Assembly (NCBI RefSeq): GCF_030067675.1
Contig: NZ_JASJEV010000001.1
Span: 448,309-512,308 of the forward strand
Length of the DNA: 64,000 bases
Reading direction: 5' to 3'
From: Chelatococcus albus
Lineage (GTDB): Bacteria; Pseudomonadota; Alphaproteobacteria; Rhizobiales; Beijerinckiaceae
Every line of letters begins with the position of its first letter. Positions within the stretch are counted from its first letter, which is position 1. The notes under the pieces were generated by a model. It saw nothing but the letters and a program-made list of their open reading frames with translations. It was not told the origin of the DNA and made no database searches. Shown piece after piece: positions 1-9,000 of this stretch. The position numbers were made by a program, and so were the translations under genes.

Positions 1-753
1 GACCTCGATTGCCGCGGGAAGGGTCTTGGGCAGGGCCTTCTCGATCGAACGGCCGGGCGCCAGCTGCTTGGGCTCGACACCGATCACCTGCCGGTAGCGG
101 GCGAGGCTCGACTTGAGATTGGCCTGCGCCAGGCTCTCCTGCGAGCGGGCGCCGGCGAGCCGGGCTTCCGCCTGGGCGACGTCCGTGCGGGTCACCTCGC
201 CGACGTTGAAGCGATCCTGCGTCTGGCGGAGCTGCTCCTGCAGGACTTCGACGTTGTTGCGCTGCAGGTTGAGCGTCGCCGTATCGCGCAGCACGTTCAT
301 ATAGGCGGTGACGCCGTCAAGCAGGGTGTTCTGCTCGTTGTTGCGCAGCACCTCGCGCTGCCCGAAGACCTGCGATTCGGCCGCGCGGACGGAATTGGAC
401 GTGCGAAAGCCGTCGAAGATGTTCTGGTTGAGTGTCACGCCGGCGCCGCGAGGCAGGAAGTCCTCGCTTCCCGTACCCCCTGGCGTTCCGCGCGACGTGA
501 CCGTCGAGGCGCCGACGTCGCCGGTCGCGCTCACCCGCGGCCGGTAACCCGACTTGGCGCGCGGCACATTCTCGTCCGTGGCACGGAGCAATGCGCGCTG
601 CGCATTCAGAGTCGGGTTGCCCCCATAGGCCTTCACCAGGGCGCTCTCGAGCGTCTCGGCCAAGGCGCCCTGCTGCTGTGCCCAGCAGGACAGGGATACG
701 ACGATCACGCCGCCGAGGAGCTTCTTACGAGCCTTGTTCACCAGTCGCGACAC
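1..753 (-). CDS. tolC: TolC-family type I secretion outer membrane protein (5' part, runs off left edge)
   Basis: Outer-membrane channel of the TolC family, which forms the exit duct of type I secretion and RND/ABC efflux systems. About 251 residues are visible. The chosen GTG start at 753 has a GGAAGG motif five bases upstream; a second in-frame GTG lies at 741. A signal peptide follows (basic RKK, hydrophobic stretch, AQQQGALA-like end), then the typical mature N-terminus ETLESALVKAYGGNPTLN and the heptad-rich helical part with NVGEVTRTDVAQAEARL, the family's conserved N-G-E-x-T-x-T-D-V block. The C-terminal half lies outside the window. It follows pcm on the same strand with a 200-base gap, an order common in Rhizobiales. 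The family is secure; the exact export partner is not shown. Confidence 0.9.
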   Translation of the reverse strand, partial: MSRLVNKARKKLLGGVIVVSLSCWAQQQGALAETLESALVKAYGGNPTLNAQRALLRATDENVPRAKSGYRPRVSATGDVGASTVTSRGTPGGTGSEDFLPRGAGVTLNQNIFDGFRTSNSVRAAESQVFGQREVLRNNEQNTLLDGVTAYMNVLRDTATLNLQRNNVEVLQEQLRQTQDRFNVGEVTRTDVAQAEARLAGARSQESLAQANLKSSLARYRQVIGVEPKQLAPGRSIEKALPKTLPAAIEV

Positions 754-955
754 AGCCACCTTCCCTTCGCAGGAAGCAGATCCATGCCCACCTCCGCGCT
801 CGCCATCGTCACATGCCCCACTACGCTCTGCGCGAAGGATAGCGACGGCGTCGAGCAGCGGAAACGGGACGGCGAGTGCTTCGGTACGATCTTTGGAGAA
901 GTGCCGTAAAAATGCGACACTTGCATGTGGGTTTGCCTGACGGCGCCCGCAGGCG

Positions 956-1627
956 TCAGAAGACGAATCCGCCAGGCTTGCGCAGGTCGTCGATGACGGG
1001 AGCGACCGCGTCGATGAGCGGGCGCTCGCTGATGACGGAGCCCGCGCGCTGGTAGATGACCGCCTTGGTCGCGCGGCCCTCACCCCGGATGCCAACGAGG
1101 CGCCCGCCCTCGGCGAGTTGCTGCAGCAAGGTTTCCGGGCGGATTTCGAAAGTCCCGTTGACGAGAATCACGTCGTAGGGGGCCTTCGCGGCATGGCCCG
1201 CCGCCAGCGGCCCCACGACGACGTCGACGGCGCCGGGGGCGAGTTCGTCGAGGAGCGAACGCGCACGCGCTGCCAGCGCCTCGTCTGATTCGAGCGCGGT
1301 GACCTCCGCGCCGAGACGGGCGAGAATCAGCGAGGCGTAACCGGTGCCCGCGCCCACGTCGAGCGCCTTCTCGCCGGGCGCCACCTGCAGCGCCTGGACG
1401 AGGCGCGCGAGAATCATCGGCGCGAACATCACCCGGTGCGCCGCGCCGCCGCTGTCGGTCACGAGCGGAATCGGCAGGTCGCTGTAGGCGACGGCCTCGC
1501 GCCCGGCCGGCACGAAGCGCTCGCGCGGCGCCTCGTCGAAGGCAGCGAGCACGGCATGGTCGGTGACATCGAAGGTCCGCACCTGGCAATCGACCATCAT
1601 GCGGCGCGCGTGCGCGAAATCGAGCAT
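956..1627 (-). CDS. pcm: Protein-L-isoaspartate O-methyltransferase
   Basis: Methylates isoaspartyl residues of damaged proteins using S-adenosylmethionine, allowing their repair in the cytoplasm. The product is 223 residues, a normal length. The SAM-binding motif I is visible as ALDVGAGTGYASLILARLGA (about residues 83-102), followed by the acidic motif TALESDE. The frame stays open upstream through tRNA-Cys, so the start was set at the ATG at 1627 (MLDFAHARRMMVDCQ), which matches the usual N-terminus of the alphaproteobacterial proteins. It lies upstream of tolC on the same strand. A weak hairpin (CTGACG/CGTCAG) overlaps the stop codon near 937-959 but has no T-run. Confidence 0.9.
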   Translation of the reverse strand: MLDFAHARRMMVDCQVRTFDVTDHAVLAAFDEAPRERFVPAGREAVAYSDLPIPLVTDSGGAAHRVMFAPMILARLVQALQVAPGEKALDVGAGTGYASLILARLGAEVTALESDEALAARARSLLDELAPGAVDVVVGPLAAGHAAKAPYDVILVNGTFEIRPETLLQQLAEGGRLVGIRGEGRATKAVIYQRAGSVISERPLIDAVAPVIDDLRKPGGFVF

Positions 1628-1664
1628 GGGGCGCTCTCCAAAGGATCGGGTTTGCCGGTGGGAT

Positions 1665-1738
1665 TGGAGGCCTCGCCCGGAATCGAACCGGGGTGCAAGG
1701 ATTTGCAGTCCTCTGCGTAACCACTCCGCCACGAGGCC
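1665..1738 (-). tRNA. tRNA-Cys (GCA)
   Basis: Full cloverleaf on the minus strand. Acceptor arms GGCCTCG and CGAGGCC pair. The anticodon loop ACTGCAAA carries GCA, the T-arm GGTTCGATTCC is present, and the discriminator is T with CCA encoded. It lies just upstream of pcm, and the pcm frame runs open through it antisense to nothing functional. Confidence 0.95.
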
Positions 1739-1870
1739 TCGCCGCGGCGGTTCATAGCAAAGGGGGGCGGCAGACTGCAACCGTCATCGCGATGTCGCGA
1801 CCGACCTGTTGATGATCAATACGCCCCCTTGCGCACCCAACGCCCTTGGGCTATCTGACCGCCATCGCGT

Positions 1871-1946
1871 TCCCCGATAGCTCAGTTGGTAGAGCGTTCG
1901 ACTGTTAATCGAATGGTCGCAGGTTCGAGTCCTGCTCGGGGAGCCA
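1871..1946 (+). tRNA. tRNA-Asn (GTT)
   Basis: Full cloverleaf: acceptor TCCCCGA with TCGGGGA, D-arm GCTCAGTTGGTAGAGC, anticodon loop CTGTTAAT with GTT, T-arm AGGTTCGAGTCCT, discriminator G and encoded CCA. Its 3' end is adjacent to the decayed recombinase, which suggests it served as an integration site. Confidence 0.95.
1905..1946. other. Probable attachment-site side (attL-like) at tRNA-Asn 3' end
   Basis: The minus-strand serine recombinase frame continues into the antisense of tRNA-Asn and ends inside it at 1905. Its last residues (EQDSNLRPFD) are encoded by the antisense T-arm and anticodon arm. Recombinase ends of this DSN-x-RP type are typical of genes placed directly against a tRNA by integration. 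I saw no second copy of the tRNA-Asn 3' end downstream by eye, so the other boundary is unknown. Confidence 0.5.
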
Positions 1947-2340
1947 TTTCAGACCGAAACTGCCAACGCCAAGCGCCGCAGTTTCCACTCTAGGCTTCTC
2001 GCCAGACGCGACGAGTGCCGGGAGAAGCCGGCTCCGACAGCCTGCTATCCGAATTTCATCCGTTCCGACCTCGGCTCGTTGCACGAGCTGCTGGATGCCG
2101 TTCCGGCGGAATGAGCCATCGGTGTCGCGCATCCGTTCCTCTGCCGCCGCCGCGGCCGTACGCAGCGCCTCGGGCGTGACCACGATCCGCTACCTCCTTC
2201 GGCCTTCCGCCCGTTCGATGTCCGCCTGGGCTGCATCCCGAATTCTCATCAACTCCGCGATTCGCCCCTTGAGATTGGAATCGGTCAGATCGGCCAACCC
2301 GGCCTCGATCGCCTCTTAGAGCCGCGTCAGCTTGTTCTCC
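1905..2340 (-). pseudogene. Remnant of a large serine recombinase (C-terminal part only)
   Basis: One reading frame resembles the C-terminal region of site-specific serine recombinases: NKLTRL, a stop, EAIEAGLADL, KGRIAELMRIRDAAQADIERAEG, a stop, VTPEALRTAAAAAEERMR, IQQLVQRAEVGTDEIRI and a DSNLRPFD end that overlaps tRNA-Asn. The first stop (TAA at 2318-2316) replaces a residue that is usually aromatic in the family. The second (TAG at 2192-2190) sits beside an apparent deletion. The N-terminal resolvase and zinc-ribbon domains are absent because IS110-type sequence replaces them at about 2340. It cannot produce a working recombinase. Confidence 0.7.
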
Positions 2341-2633
2341 GCACATCCCGACGGTCGGTCTTCACGATCGTCGCCGAGAGCGCCGCCTTCACGTGGCGCG
2401 CCTCGAGCAGCGCCGCCTCGCAACCGGGCTTCACCAGGGCCGCATGAAGCCATTGCGACAAGGGGCCGGCCTCCGGGCCAACGCGTGCCAGCGGCCCCCA
2501 GCCTGCGGAGAAAGCCGGTCAAGGCCTCCGGCTCGCGCGCCACCTTGGCCTTGCACGCGATGCGTCCCGTCGCATCGACGATGCAGAGGCAGCCCTGTTT
2601 CAACGACACGTCGATCCCGGCATGATGATTCAT
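2341..2633 (-). pseudogene. Truncated, frameshifted IS110-family transposase (N-terminal part)
   Basis: The ATG at 2633 opens MNHHAGIDVSLKQGCLCIVD, the DEDD-type RuvC-like N-terminus of IS110 transposases, followed by KVAREPEALTGFLRRLG. Near 2475-2485 one base appears to be missing: the sequence continues in the next frame as GPLSQWLHAALVKPGCEAAL, LEARHVKAALSATIVKTDR, the conserved continuation. It then stops shortly after TDRRD, where the recombinase sequence begins. The catalytic C-terminal half is absent, so the copy is dead. The fusion suggests insertion followed by deletion. Confidence 0.75.
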
Positions 2634-3079
2634 GGCGCCCCTCACCGATGCTTGGGGCCGATCCGCGCGAACCCCGGCCAAAACCATCATTCCGAGGGAT
2701 AGCCGCCTCGTCAGGCTACCACCGGCGGCAGGCCCACTGCAGCATCCAGACTCCATGGTCGCTTCGTCTGATGATCGCAGGCCCTCGCCGGCGCAGACGG
2801 CCCGCCAGGGGAGACTGTCGGTCCCTCTCCGCAGCGCACATGACCCTGCCGATGCCTGATAGCCCTTGCTCCTGGCCGGTTCGCCGTGTCACCGGTCGCG
2901 CCTTCCTGCGAAGATCGAGAGCTTGCGGGCGGGCGAAGCAAGCACGTTGAGCCACGCAAAACGGGAGGGGCCTGACTCTCGGGAAGCCGCCGGCAATGGC
3001 GCTACAGACCAACGGTGCTATAGGCGACCTTGCTAGACGCCGCGAGCAATGTCCAGCTGAACGGAAAGAGTGGTGGGGG
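2634..3079. other. Non-coding stretch between IS remnant and AraC gene
   Basis: Several short overlapping frames exist, but none has a recognisable product or ribosome site. Part of it probably belonged to the left flank of the IS110 copy. I see no complete inverted repeats, tRNA or other gene here. Confidence 0.5.
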
Positions 3080-4114
3080 ATGGGACAGGCAAAGTCGGGG
3101 CAGAAGCTGCCCTATTCGTTCATGGACACGAAGGGGATGTCCGCAAAGGAGGCCGGCGCCGCATGGGCGGAGAATATCGGCGTCATGTTCGATACAAAGT
3201 ATCATGAGTTGCCCTCCGAGGGGTTCCATGCCCATGCGGGCGGGTACATTCTCGGTGAATTGATCATCGGGACCGGGAAGTCCGTCGCCCAGAACTTCGA
3301 CCGATCGCGCTATCGCATCGGCCGCGACGGGCTGACCCATTACCTTCTGCAATATTACCAGCGCGGCAGTTGCGGCCGGCGAGACGGCGGATCCGGCGAT
3401 CGAACCAGGCCGGGCGATCTGTTCATCACCGATCTGGCTCAGCCATTGGCGACGGCTGCCAGCGACTTCACCAATCTCAACCTCATTGTTCCGCGCCGAC
3501 TACTTGCTCCCCTCCTGCAAAGACCGGATGAACACAACACGCGCATCGTTCGGGGCAACAATCCCCTGGTCGAGTTATTCCTCAATCATTTGCAGTCCTT
3601 GTTCCGGATGGCTCCCGCCATGACGCAGGACGAGGTCGGGCTGCTGATCCAGCCGACGCTGCAATTGGCTGCGGCGGCGCTCAACGGCACCGCAGACGAG
3701 CAGACGCAGGCCGGAGTGGACATCGGCCTCTTCGATGAAGTCTGCCGCCACGTGAACGATCATCTCCTTCATCCGGACCTGTCGGCGGAACAGGTTGCAA
3801 GCCGCTTCGGCATGTCAAGGCGCAAGCTCTACTATCTCTTTGAGAAAGTTGGCGGTTTCGTCTCCTATGTGCAGGAGCGGCGCCTCCACCGTGTGCGCAT
3901 GATTCTTCTCGACCCTGCTCACGCGCACAGGACGATCATGGACATCGCCGAGGAGCACGGCTTCTTGCATCGTCCGGGGTTCATTGCAGCGTTCCGCCGC
4001 CTTTATGGCCTGACGCCAGGCGAGATGCGGGCCCTCGCCATGCGGCGCGACACCGAGGCAATCGAATCCGGTGATCATGTCGAGTGGCGCAACTGGATTG
4101 CCCGCCTGCGTTAG
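3080..4114 (+). CDS. AraC-family transcriptional regulator
   Basis: A transcription factor of 344 residues. The N-terminal two-thirds resembles the AraC-binding-like domain of AraC/XylS regulators that sense a ligand. The C-terminal 100 residues form the double helix-turn-helix (DLSAEQVASRFGMSRRKLYYLFE, then the second helix-turn-helix ending in FIAAFRRLYGLTPGEMR). I chose the ATG at 3080 because a G-rich GTGGTGGGGG precedes it; an in-frame ATG at 2996 would add 28 residues. It lies 236 bases upstream of the two-partner secretion operon on the same strand and may control it, though no operator could be identified. The ligand is unknown. Confidence 0.85.
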   Translation: MGQAKSGQKLPYSFMDTKGMSAKEAGAAWAENIGVMFDTKYHELPSEGFHAHAGGYILGELIIGTGKSVAQNFDRSRYRIGRDGLTHYLLQYYQRGSCGRRDGGSGDRTRPGDLFITDLAQPLATAASDFTNLNLIVPRRLLAPLLQRPDEHNTRIVRGNNPLVELFLNHLQSLFRMAPAMTQDEVGLLIQPTLQLAAAALNGTADEQTQAGVDIGLFDEVCRHVNDHLLHPDLSAEQVASRFGMSRRKLYYLFEKVGGFVSYVQERRLHRVRMILLDPAHAHRTIMDIAEEHGFLHRPGFIAAFRRLYGLTPGEMRALAMRRDTEAIESGDHVEWRNWIARLR

Positions 4115-4350
4115 GCCGGCTGCACGCAACAGAACCTCGGGGCGCCCCGGTTTGCACGCCACGGAACAAGTGCGGGGCCGGCCGTTTCATCGCGTTGCCT
4201 TTTCCCGCGCTACCCCCCAATTGCCCACGGCACAGGCTCGGGGCCGGAAGACAGCCATGGGAGATGAGGCTGGGCGGCGGTGCGACGGCGCCTTCCTGGA
4301 AAGCCGCCTGCCCCTTGTCTGGGCCTGCCTTTTTCAGGAGGGATGTTTTC

Positions 4351-6069
4351 GTGCAACGGCGCTCCGGTTTCCTGTGTGTCCTGCTGAGCGGAATCGCCCT
4401 CCCTGCCTTGGCACAGGATGCGGGCTCGCTCTTGCGCGAGCGGCAGCGCCAACAGGAATTGCAGCGGCTCGAGCGCCCGCCTGAACCGGAGGCGGACCGG
4501 CCGCTGCCGGCACCGAGCAGCCCGCTCGAGCGCGGGGCCACCATTGTCGTCCGTGAAGTGCGCTTCACGGGCAAGGTTGGCCTGCTCGAGGAAGCCGTGC
4601 GGGCGCGGATCGCGGCGAGTGCGAAGGGCAAGCGGCTCGGCCTGCAGGGGCTGCAGGCGCTCGCCGACGAGGTGACCGCTGCCCTTCAGAAGAAGGGCCG
4701 CTTGCTGGCGCGCGGAATGCTGCCGCCGCAGGATGTCACCGAGGGCGTCGTCATCATTGCGATCGTCGAGGGCGCGCTCGAGCGGATCGAGTTCGAGCGC
4801 GGGGCGAATGTCCGCACGCGCGAAGGCCTGCTGCGCGATATCGGCGACGGCCAGATCCGGGTCCATGACGTGACGAAGGCCGATCTGGAATCGGCCCTCC
4901 TGCGCATGAACGATCTGCCCGGCGTCACCGCGAAGGCCAGGCTCACGCCGGGATCTGTTCCCAACACCAGCCGGCTCGTCATCGGCGTCGAGCAGGCTCC
5001 GATCTTCTCCGCCACGCTCTGGGGCGACAATTCCGGGAGCGCTTCGACCGGCCGGGCAGCAGGCAATGCCCAGGCCAGCCTCACCGACATCACCGGCCAT
5101 GGCGACCTCACGCGGCTGAGCGGCACCATCTCGGAAGGCCAGCAGTTCGGCCAGGCGGCATTCAGCCTGCCGCTCGGCGCCACGGGCTTCGCGGTCAGCG
5201 CCCAATATGGCTATCTCGCCTACCGCAACATCGACAATGTGGGGCGCAGCCTGGACCTCGAAGGCTACGCCCATTTCGCCGGCTTCGGCCTGGACTACAG
5301 CCTGATCCGCTCACGCGATTTCAATGTGCGGCTCTCGGGCGGCCTCACCCGGAAGGCGCTCGTCGACAACAGCCTCGCCGGGAGGCTGCAAGACAAGCGC
5401 TCCCTCGCCGGAACGCTCGGCATCAACGGCGACATGCGCGACAGCCTGCTCGGTGGCGGGCTGACGAGCTGGTCGCTCGCCTGGACCTTCGGCGATCTCG
5501 ATCTGTCGCGCGTCCCGGCGGCGCTCGCCGTCGACCAGGCCGGGCTCGGGACGCAGGGCGCGTTCCAGCGCGTCAATGCCTCTCTCTCCCGGCTGCAGGA
5601 CCTGCCGGGGGATTTTTCCCTGTTCGGGCTGCTCTACGGCCAGTGGGCGAACAAGAACCTCGACTCGTCCGAGGACTTCGCCCTCGGCGGCCCTTATGGC
5701 CTGCGCGGCTGGCCCGTCGGCGAAGGCCGCGGCGACATGGGTGTCCTGGGGACGCTCGAGCTGCGCTACGACGCGCCGGTGCCGACGGTCTGGGGCGCGC
5801 TGCAGTTCGCCCTCTTCCTCGATGCCGGGCAGGTCTGGGTCAACGAGAGCCGGAACGGCGTGGCGCTCACCACGGCCTGCGGCTGCAACGCCTACAGCCT
5901 GGCAAGCGCCGGCCTCTCGGCACGCTGGACGCGGGAGGCATTCAGCCTCGCCGTCACCTGGGCGCACGGGCTCACGGACAATCCGGGCCGTTCCAGCCTC
6001 ACGGGCGCCAATGCCGACGGCGGCAGGGGGCGCGACCAATTCTGGCTGCGCGGCGCGCTGAAGTTCTGA
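4351..6069 (+). CDS. TpsB-type outer membrane transporter (ShlB/FhaC/HecB family)
   Basis: Outer-membrane Omp85-type barrel that secretes its partner TpsA in two-partner secretion. The product has 572 residues, the usual size. The GTG start at 4351 is set by AGGAGG ten bases upstream and is followed by a clear signal peptide (QRRSGFLCVLLSGIALPALAQ at about 2-22). A coiled, Arg/Gln-rich linker and a proline-rich segment precede POTRA domains (VREVRFTGKVGLLEEAVRAR; later VVIIAIVEGALERIEFERG). The barrel follows, with the FALGGPYGLRGWPVGEGRGD segment near residue 455 holding the conserved R-G-W/Y motif of the L6 loop. It ends in a C-terminal aromatic (LRGALKF). It is 17 bases upstream of tpsA and clearly cotranscribed. 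The frame is open 89 codons further upstream, but those residues have no signal-like character. Confidence 0.9.
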   Translation: MQRRSGFLCVLLSGIALPALAQDAGSLLRERQRQQELQRLERPPEPEADRPLPAPSSPLERGATIVVREVRFTGKVGLLEEAVRARIAASAKGKRLGLQGLQALADEVTAALQKKGRLLARGMLPPQDVTEGVVIIAIVEGALERIEFERGANVRTREGLLRDIGDGQIRVHDVTKADLESALLRMNDLPGVTAKARLTPGSVPNTSRLVIGVEQAPIFSATLWGDNSGSASTGRAAGNAQASLTDITGHGDLTRLSGTISEGQQFGQAAFSLPLGATGFAVSAQYGYLAYRNIDNVGRSLDLEGYAHFAGFGLDYSLIRSRDFNVRLSGGLTRKALVDNSLAGRLQDKRSLAGTLGINGDMRDSLLGGGLTSWSLAWTFGDLDLSRVPAALAVDQAGLGTQGAFQRVNASLSRLQDLPGDFSLFGLLYGQWANKNLDSSEDFALGGPYGLRGWPVGEGRGDMGVLGTLELRYDAPVPTVWGALQFALFLDAGQVWVNESRNGVALTTACGCNAYSLASAGLSARWTREAFSLAVTWAHGLTDNPGRSSLTGANADGGRGRDQFWLRGALKF

Positions 6070-6086
6070 ACCTGCGGGGACGTGTC

Positions 6087-9000
6087 ATGAACAAGGTTCA
6101 CAAGCACATCTGGTCGAAGACACTGCAGCGGCTCATCGTCGTCCCCGAATGCGCGAAGGGCAGCCAGGGCAAGAAGGGCGGGCGGCGCGGGCCCGCCGTT
6201 GCGCTGGCCGCCACCGCCATGTCCACCTTCCCCGCCTGGGCGCAAAACGTCCTGCCCACCGGCGGCCAGGTCGTCTCCGGCGCCGCGACGATCGCCACCA
6301 GCGGCAGCGCCATGACGATCAACCAGGCCTCGGACCGGATGATTGCCAATTGGCAAAGCTTTTCCATCGGTGCCGGCAATTCCGTCACCTTCAATCAGCC
6401 GGGGGCGTCGTCCGTCGCGCTTAACCGCGTCGTGGGGCAAGCCCCCTCGCAGCTTCTGGGCTCGCTCAATGCCAACGGCCAGGTGTTCCTCATCAATCCC
6501 AACGGCGTCGTCATTGGCCAGGGCGCGAGCGTGCAGACTGGCGGCTTCGTCGCCTCGACGCTCGGGATCACGAACGAGGACTTCCTGAAGGGCAACTATC
6601 GCTTCACCGGCTCGGGCGGCGCCATCGTCAATCAGGGCAAGGTCAGCGGCAGCGTGGTGGCACTGATCGCGCCGAGTGTCACCAACGAGGGCACGATCAG
6701 CGGCAACACGGCGCTCGCCGCCGGCACCGACGTGCTGCTCGATTTCGACGGCGACGGGCTTCTCTCGGTCGAGGTCAAGGCCTCCACCGTCCGGACTCTG
6801 GTCGAGAACAAGGGCCTCATCCGGGCCGACGGCGGCACGGCGATCCTCACCGCCAAAGGCGCCTCCGACGCCATGAAGGGCGTCGTCAACAACACAGGCG
6901 CCATCCAGGCGCGCACCCTGGCCAGGAAGAACGGGCGCATCCTGCTCCTGGGCGACATGCAGCACGGCGAGGCGCATGTCTCAGGCACGCTCGACGCCTC
7001 CGCACCGAACGGCGGCAACGGCGGCTTCATCGAGACCTCGGCCAAGAAGGTGAAGGTCGCCGCCGGCGCCCGGATCACCACAAAGGCGCCCACCGGCCAG
7101 ACCGGCACCTGGCTCATCGATCCGAACGACTATACAATTGCCGCGTCCGGCGGCGACATCACCGGCGCGGCCCTTTCCGCTCAGCTCGCCAACACCAACA
7201 TCACCATCCAGAGCGCGAACGGCGCCACCGCCGGCAACGGCGACATCTTCGTCAACGACAGCGTGAGCTGGTCCGCCAACAAGCTGACGCTGTCAGCACA
7301 TCGCAACATCGTCGTCAATGCGGCGATGAATGCCAGCGGCACGGCGGGGCTGGCGCTCGAATATGGCCAGGGCGCCGCGACGGCGGGCAATACCGCCACC
7401 TACACCGTCAACGCGCCCGTCAACCTCGCCGCGACCGGCAGCTTCTCCACCAAGCTCGGCAGCGACGGCACGGTCAGAAACTACACCATCATCACTGATG
7501 TCAACGCACTGCAGAACGTCAGAGCCAACATCTCCGGCGATTACGTGCTGGGCAGTGATATCGACGCCTCGGCCACGGCCACCTGGAATTCCGGTGCGGG
7601 CTTTGTGCCGATCAATGGCTTCAAGGGGGGCATGCTCGGTTTCACCGGCATCTTCGACGGATTGGGCCATGCGATACACGACCTGAACATCAGATTCACC
7701 GACAATGAAAGCGGATTGTTTGGTCGGGTGGGCAGTGGCGGGGTGATCCGCAATGTGGGCCTGATCGGCGGCACCATAACCGGACAATACGATGTCGGGG
7801 CCCTGGTTGGCCGGAACGACCTCGGCACGATCAGCAACAGCTATTCGACCGCTTCCGTCGCCGGAACCTCAGCGGTTGGGGGGCTGGTCGGGCATAACGC
7901 TCAAGGCACCGTGCAGACAAGTTATTCGTCCGGATCAGTCAGTGCTAGTTCCAATGAAGCCGGCGGCCTGATCGGGCTTAATGTCCGCGGAACGGTCGAA
8001 ACGAGCTACGCAACAGGCTCCGTCAGTGGCGTCCGCTTTGTCGGCGGGCTGGTCGGTCGCAACAATTACGGCACTATCCGCAATTCCTACGCCAAGGGCA
8101 ATGTTTCCGCCAGCGATAACATCTATGGCCAGGTCGGCGGCCTTGTGGGCGATAATCTGGGAACCATAGCAAATAGTTATGCCACCGGGGATGTCGCAGT
8201 CAATCTGGGCTATTACGTAGGCGCTCTGGTTGGCAATAGCTATAGTGGTACGGTGAGTTCCAGCTTCTGGAAAGTCCAGAGCTGGGGCGCGCGCGGCTGT
8301 GGCTCCAGCGACTGCGGCACGGGCTTGACCACGACGCAGATGCAGGATCCCTTCCGTTTCATCGATGCGGGGTGGGACTTCACCAATATCTGGACCCGAT
8401 CCTACCTCTTCGACAACGACCGCCACATGATGCTGCGTTGGCAGGGCGGCGGCTGGCTCTACGACAGCTTCGTGCGGGTTTCGGGCAACGTTTCCAAGAC
8501 CTATGGCGGCCCCAATCCTTCCCTTGATCCAGTGGTCACGGCCGCCGGAAAGGTCTCGGTGAGCTTGGGGGGCGCCGTCAGCCCCACGGCAGGCGCCGGG
8601 AGCTCTTATGCCTGGACCGACGCGAATGTGCTCTCCTTTTCCGGGGGCGGCAGGACCTATACCGTCATCGGCTCCGGCGGCCTGACCGTCACCAAGGCGC
8701 CGCTCACGGTGACGGCGAACAACGCCGCCAGAACCTATGACGGCCAGGCGTTCCCGGGCGGCACCGGCGTCACCTATTCCGGCTTCGTCAACGGCGAGAA
8801 CGCCTCGGTGCTCGGCGGCAGCCTCGTCTATGGCGGCTCGGCCCTGGGGGCGAAGAACGCCGGAACCTACACCATCACAGCCTCGGGTCTCTCCGCGCAG
8901 AACTACGACATCACCTATCTCGGCGGCCAGCTCACCATCAACCCGGCCGCGATCACCGTTTCCACTTCGGATGTGGTGAAGACCTATGACGGCACGACGC

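Noticed and set aside
5643-6086. Upstream extension of the tpsA frame into tpsB
   Set aside because: The extension is an Arg/Pro-rich shadow of tpsB. The ATG at 6087 begins a clear extended signal peptide.
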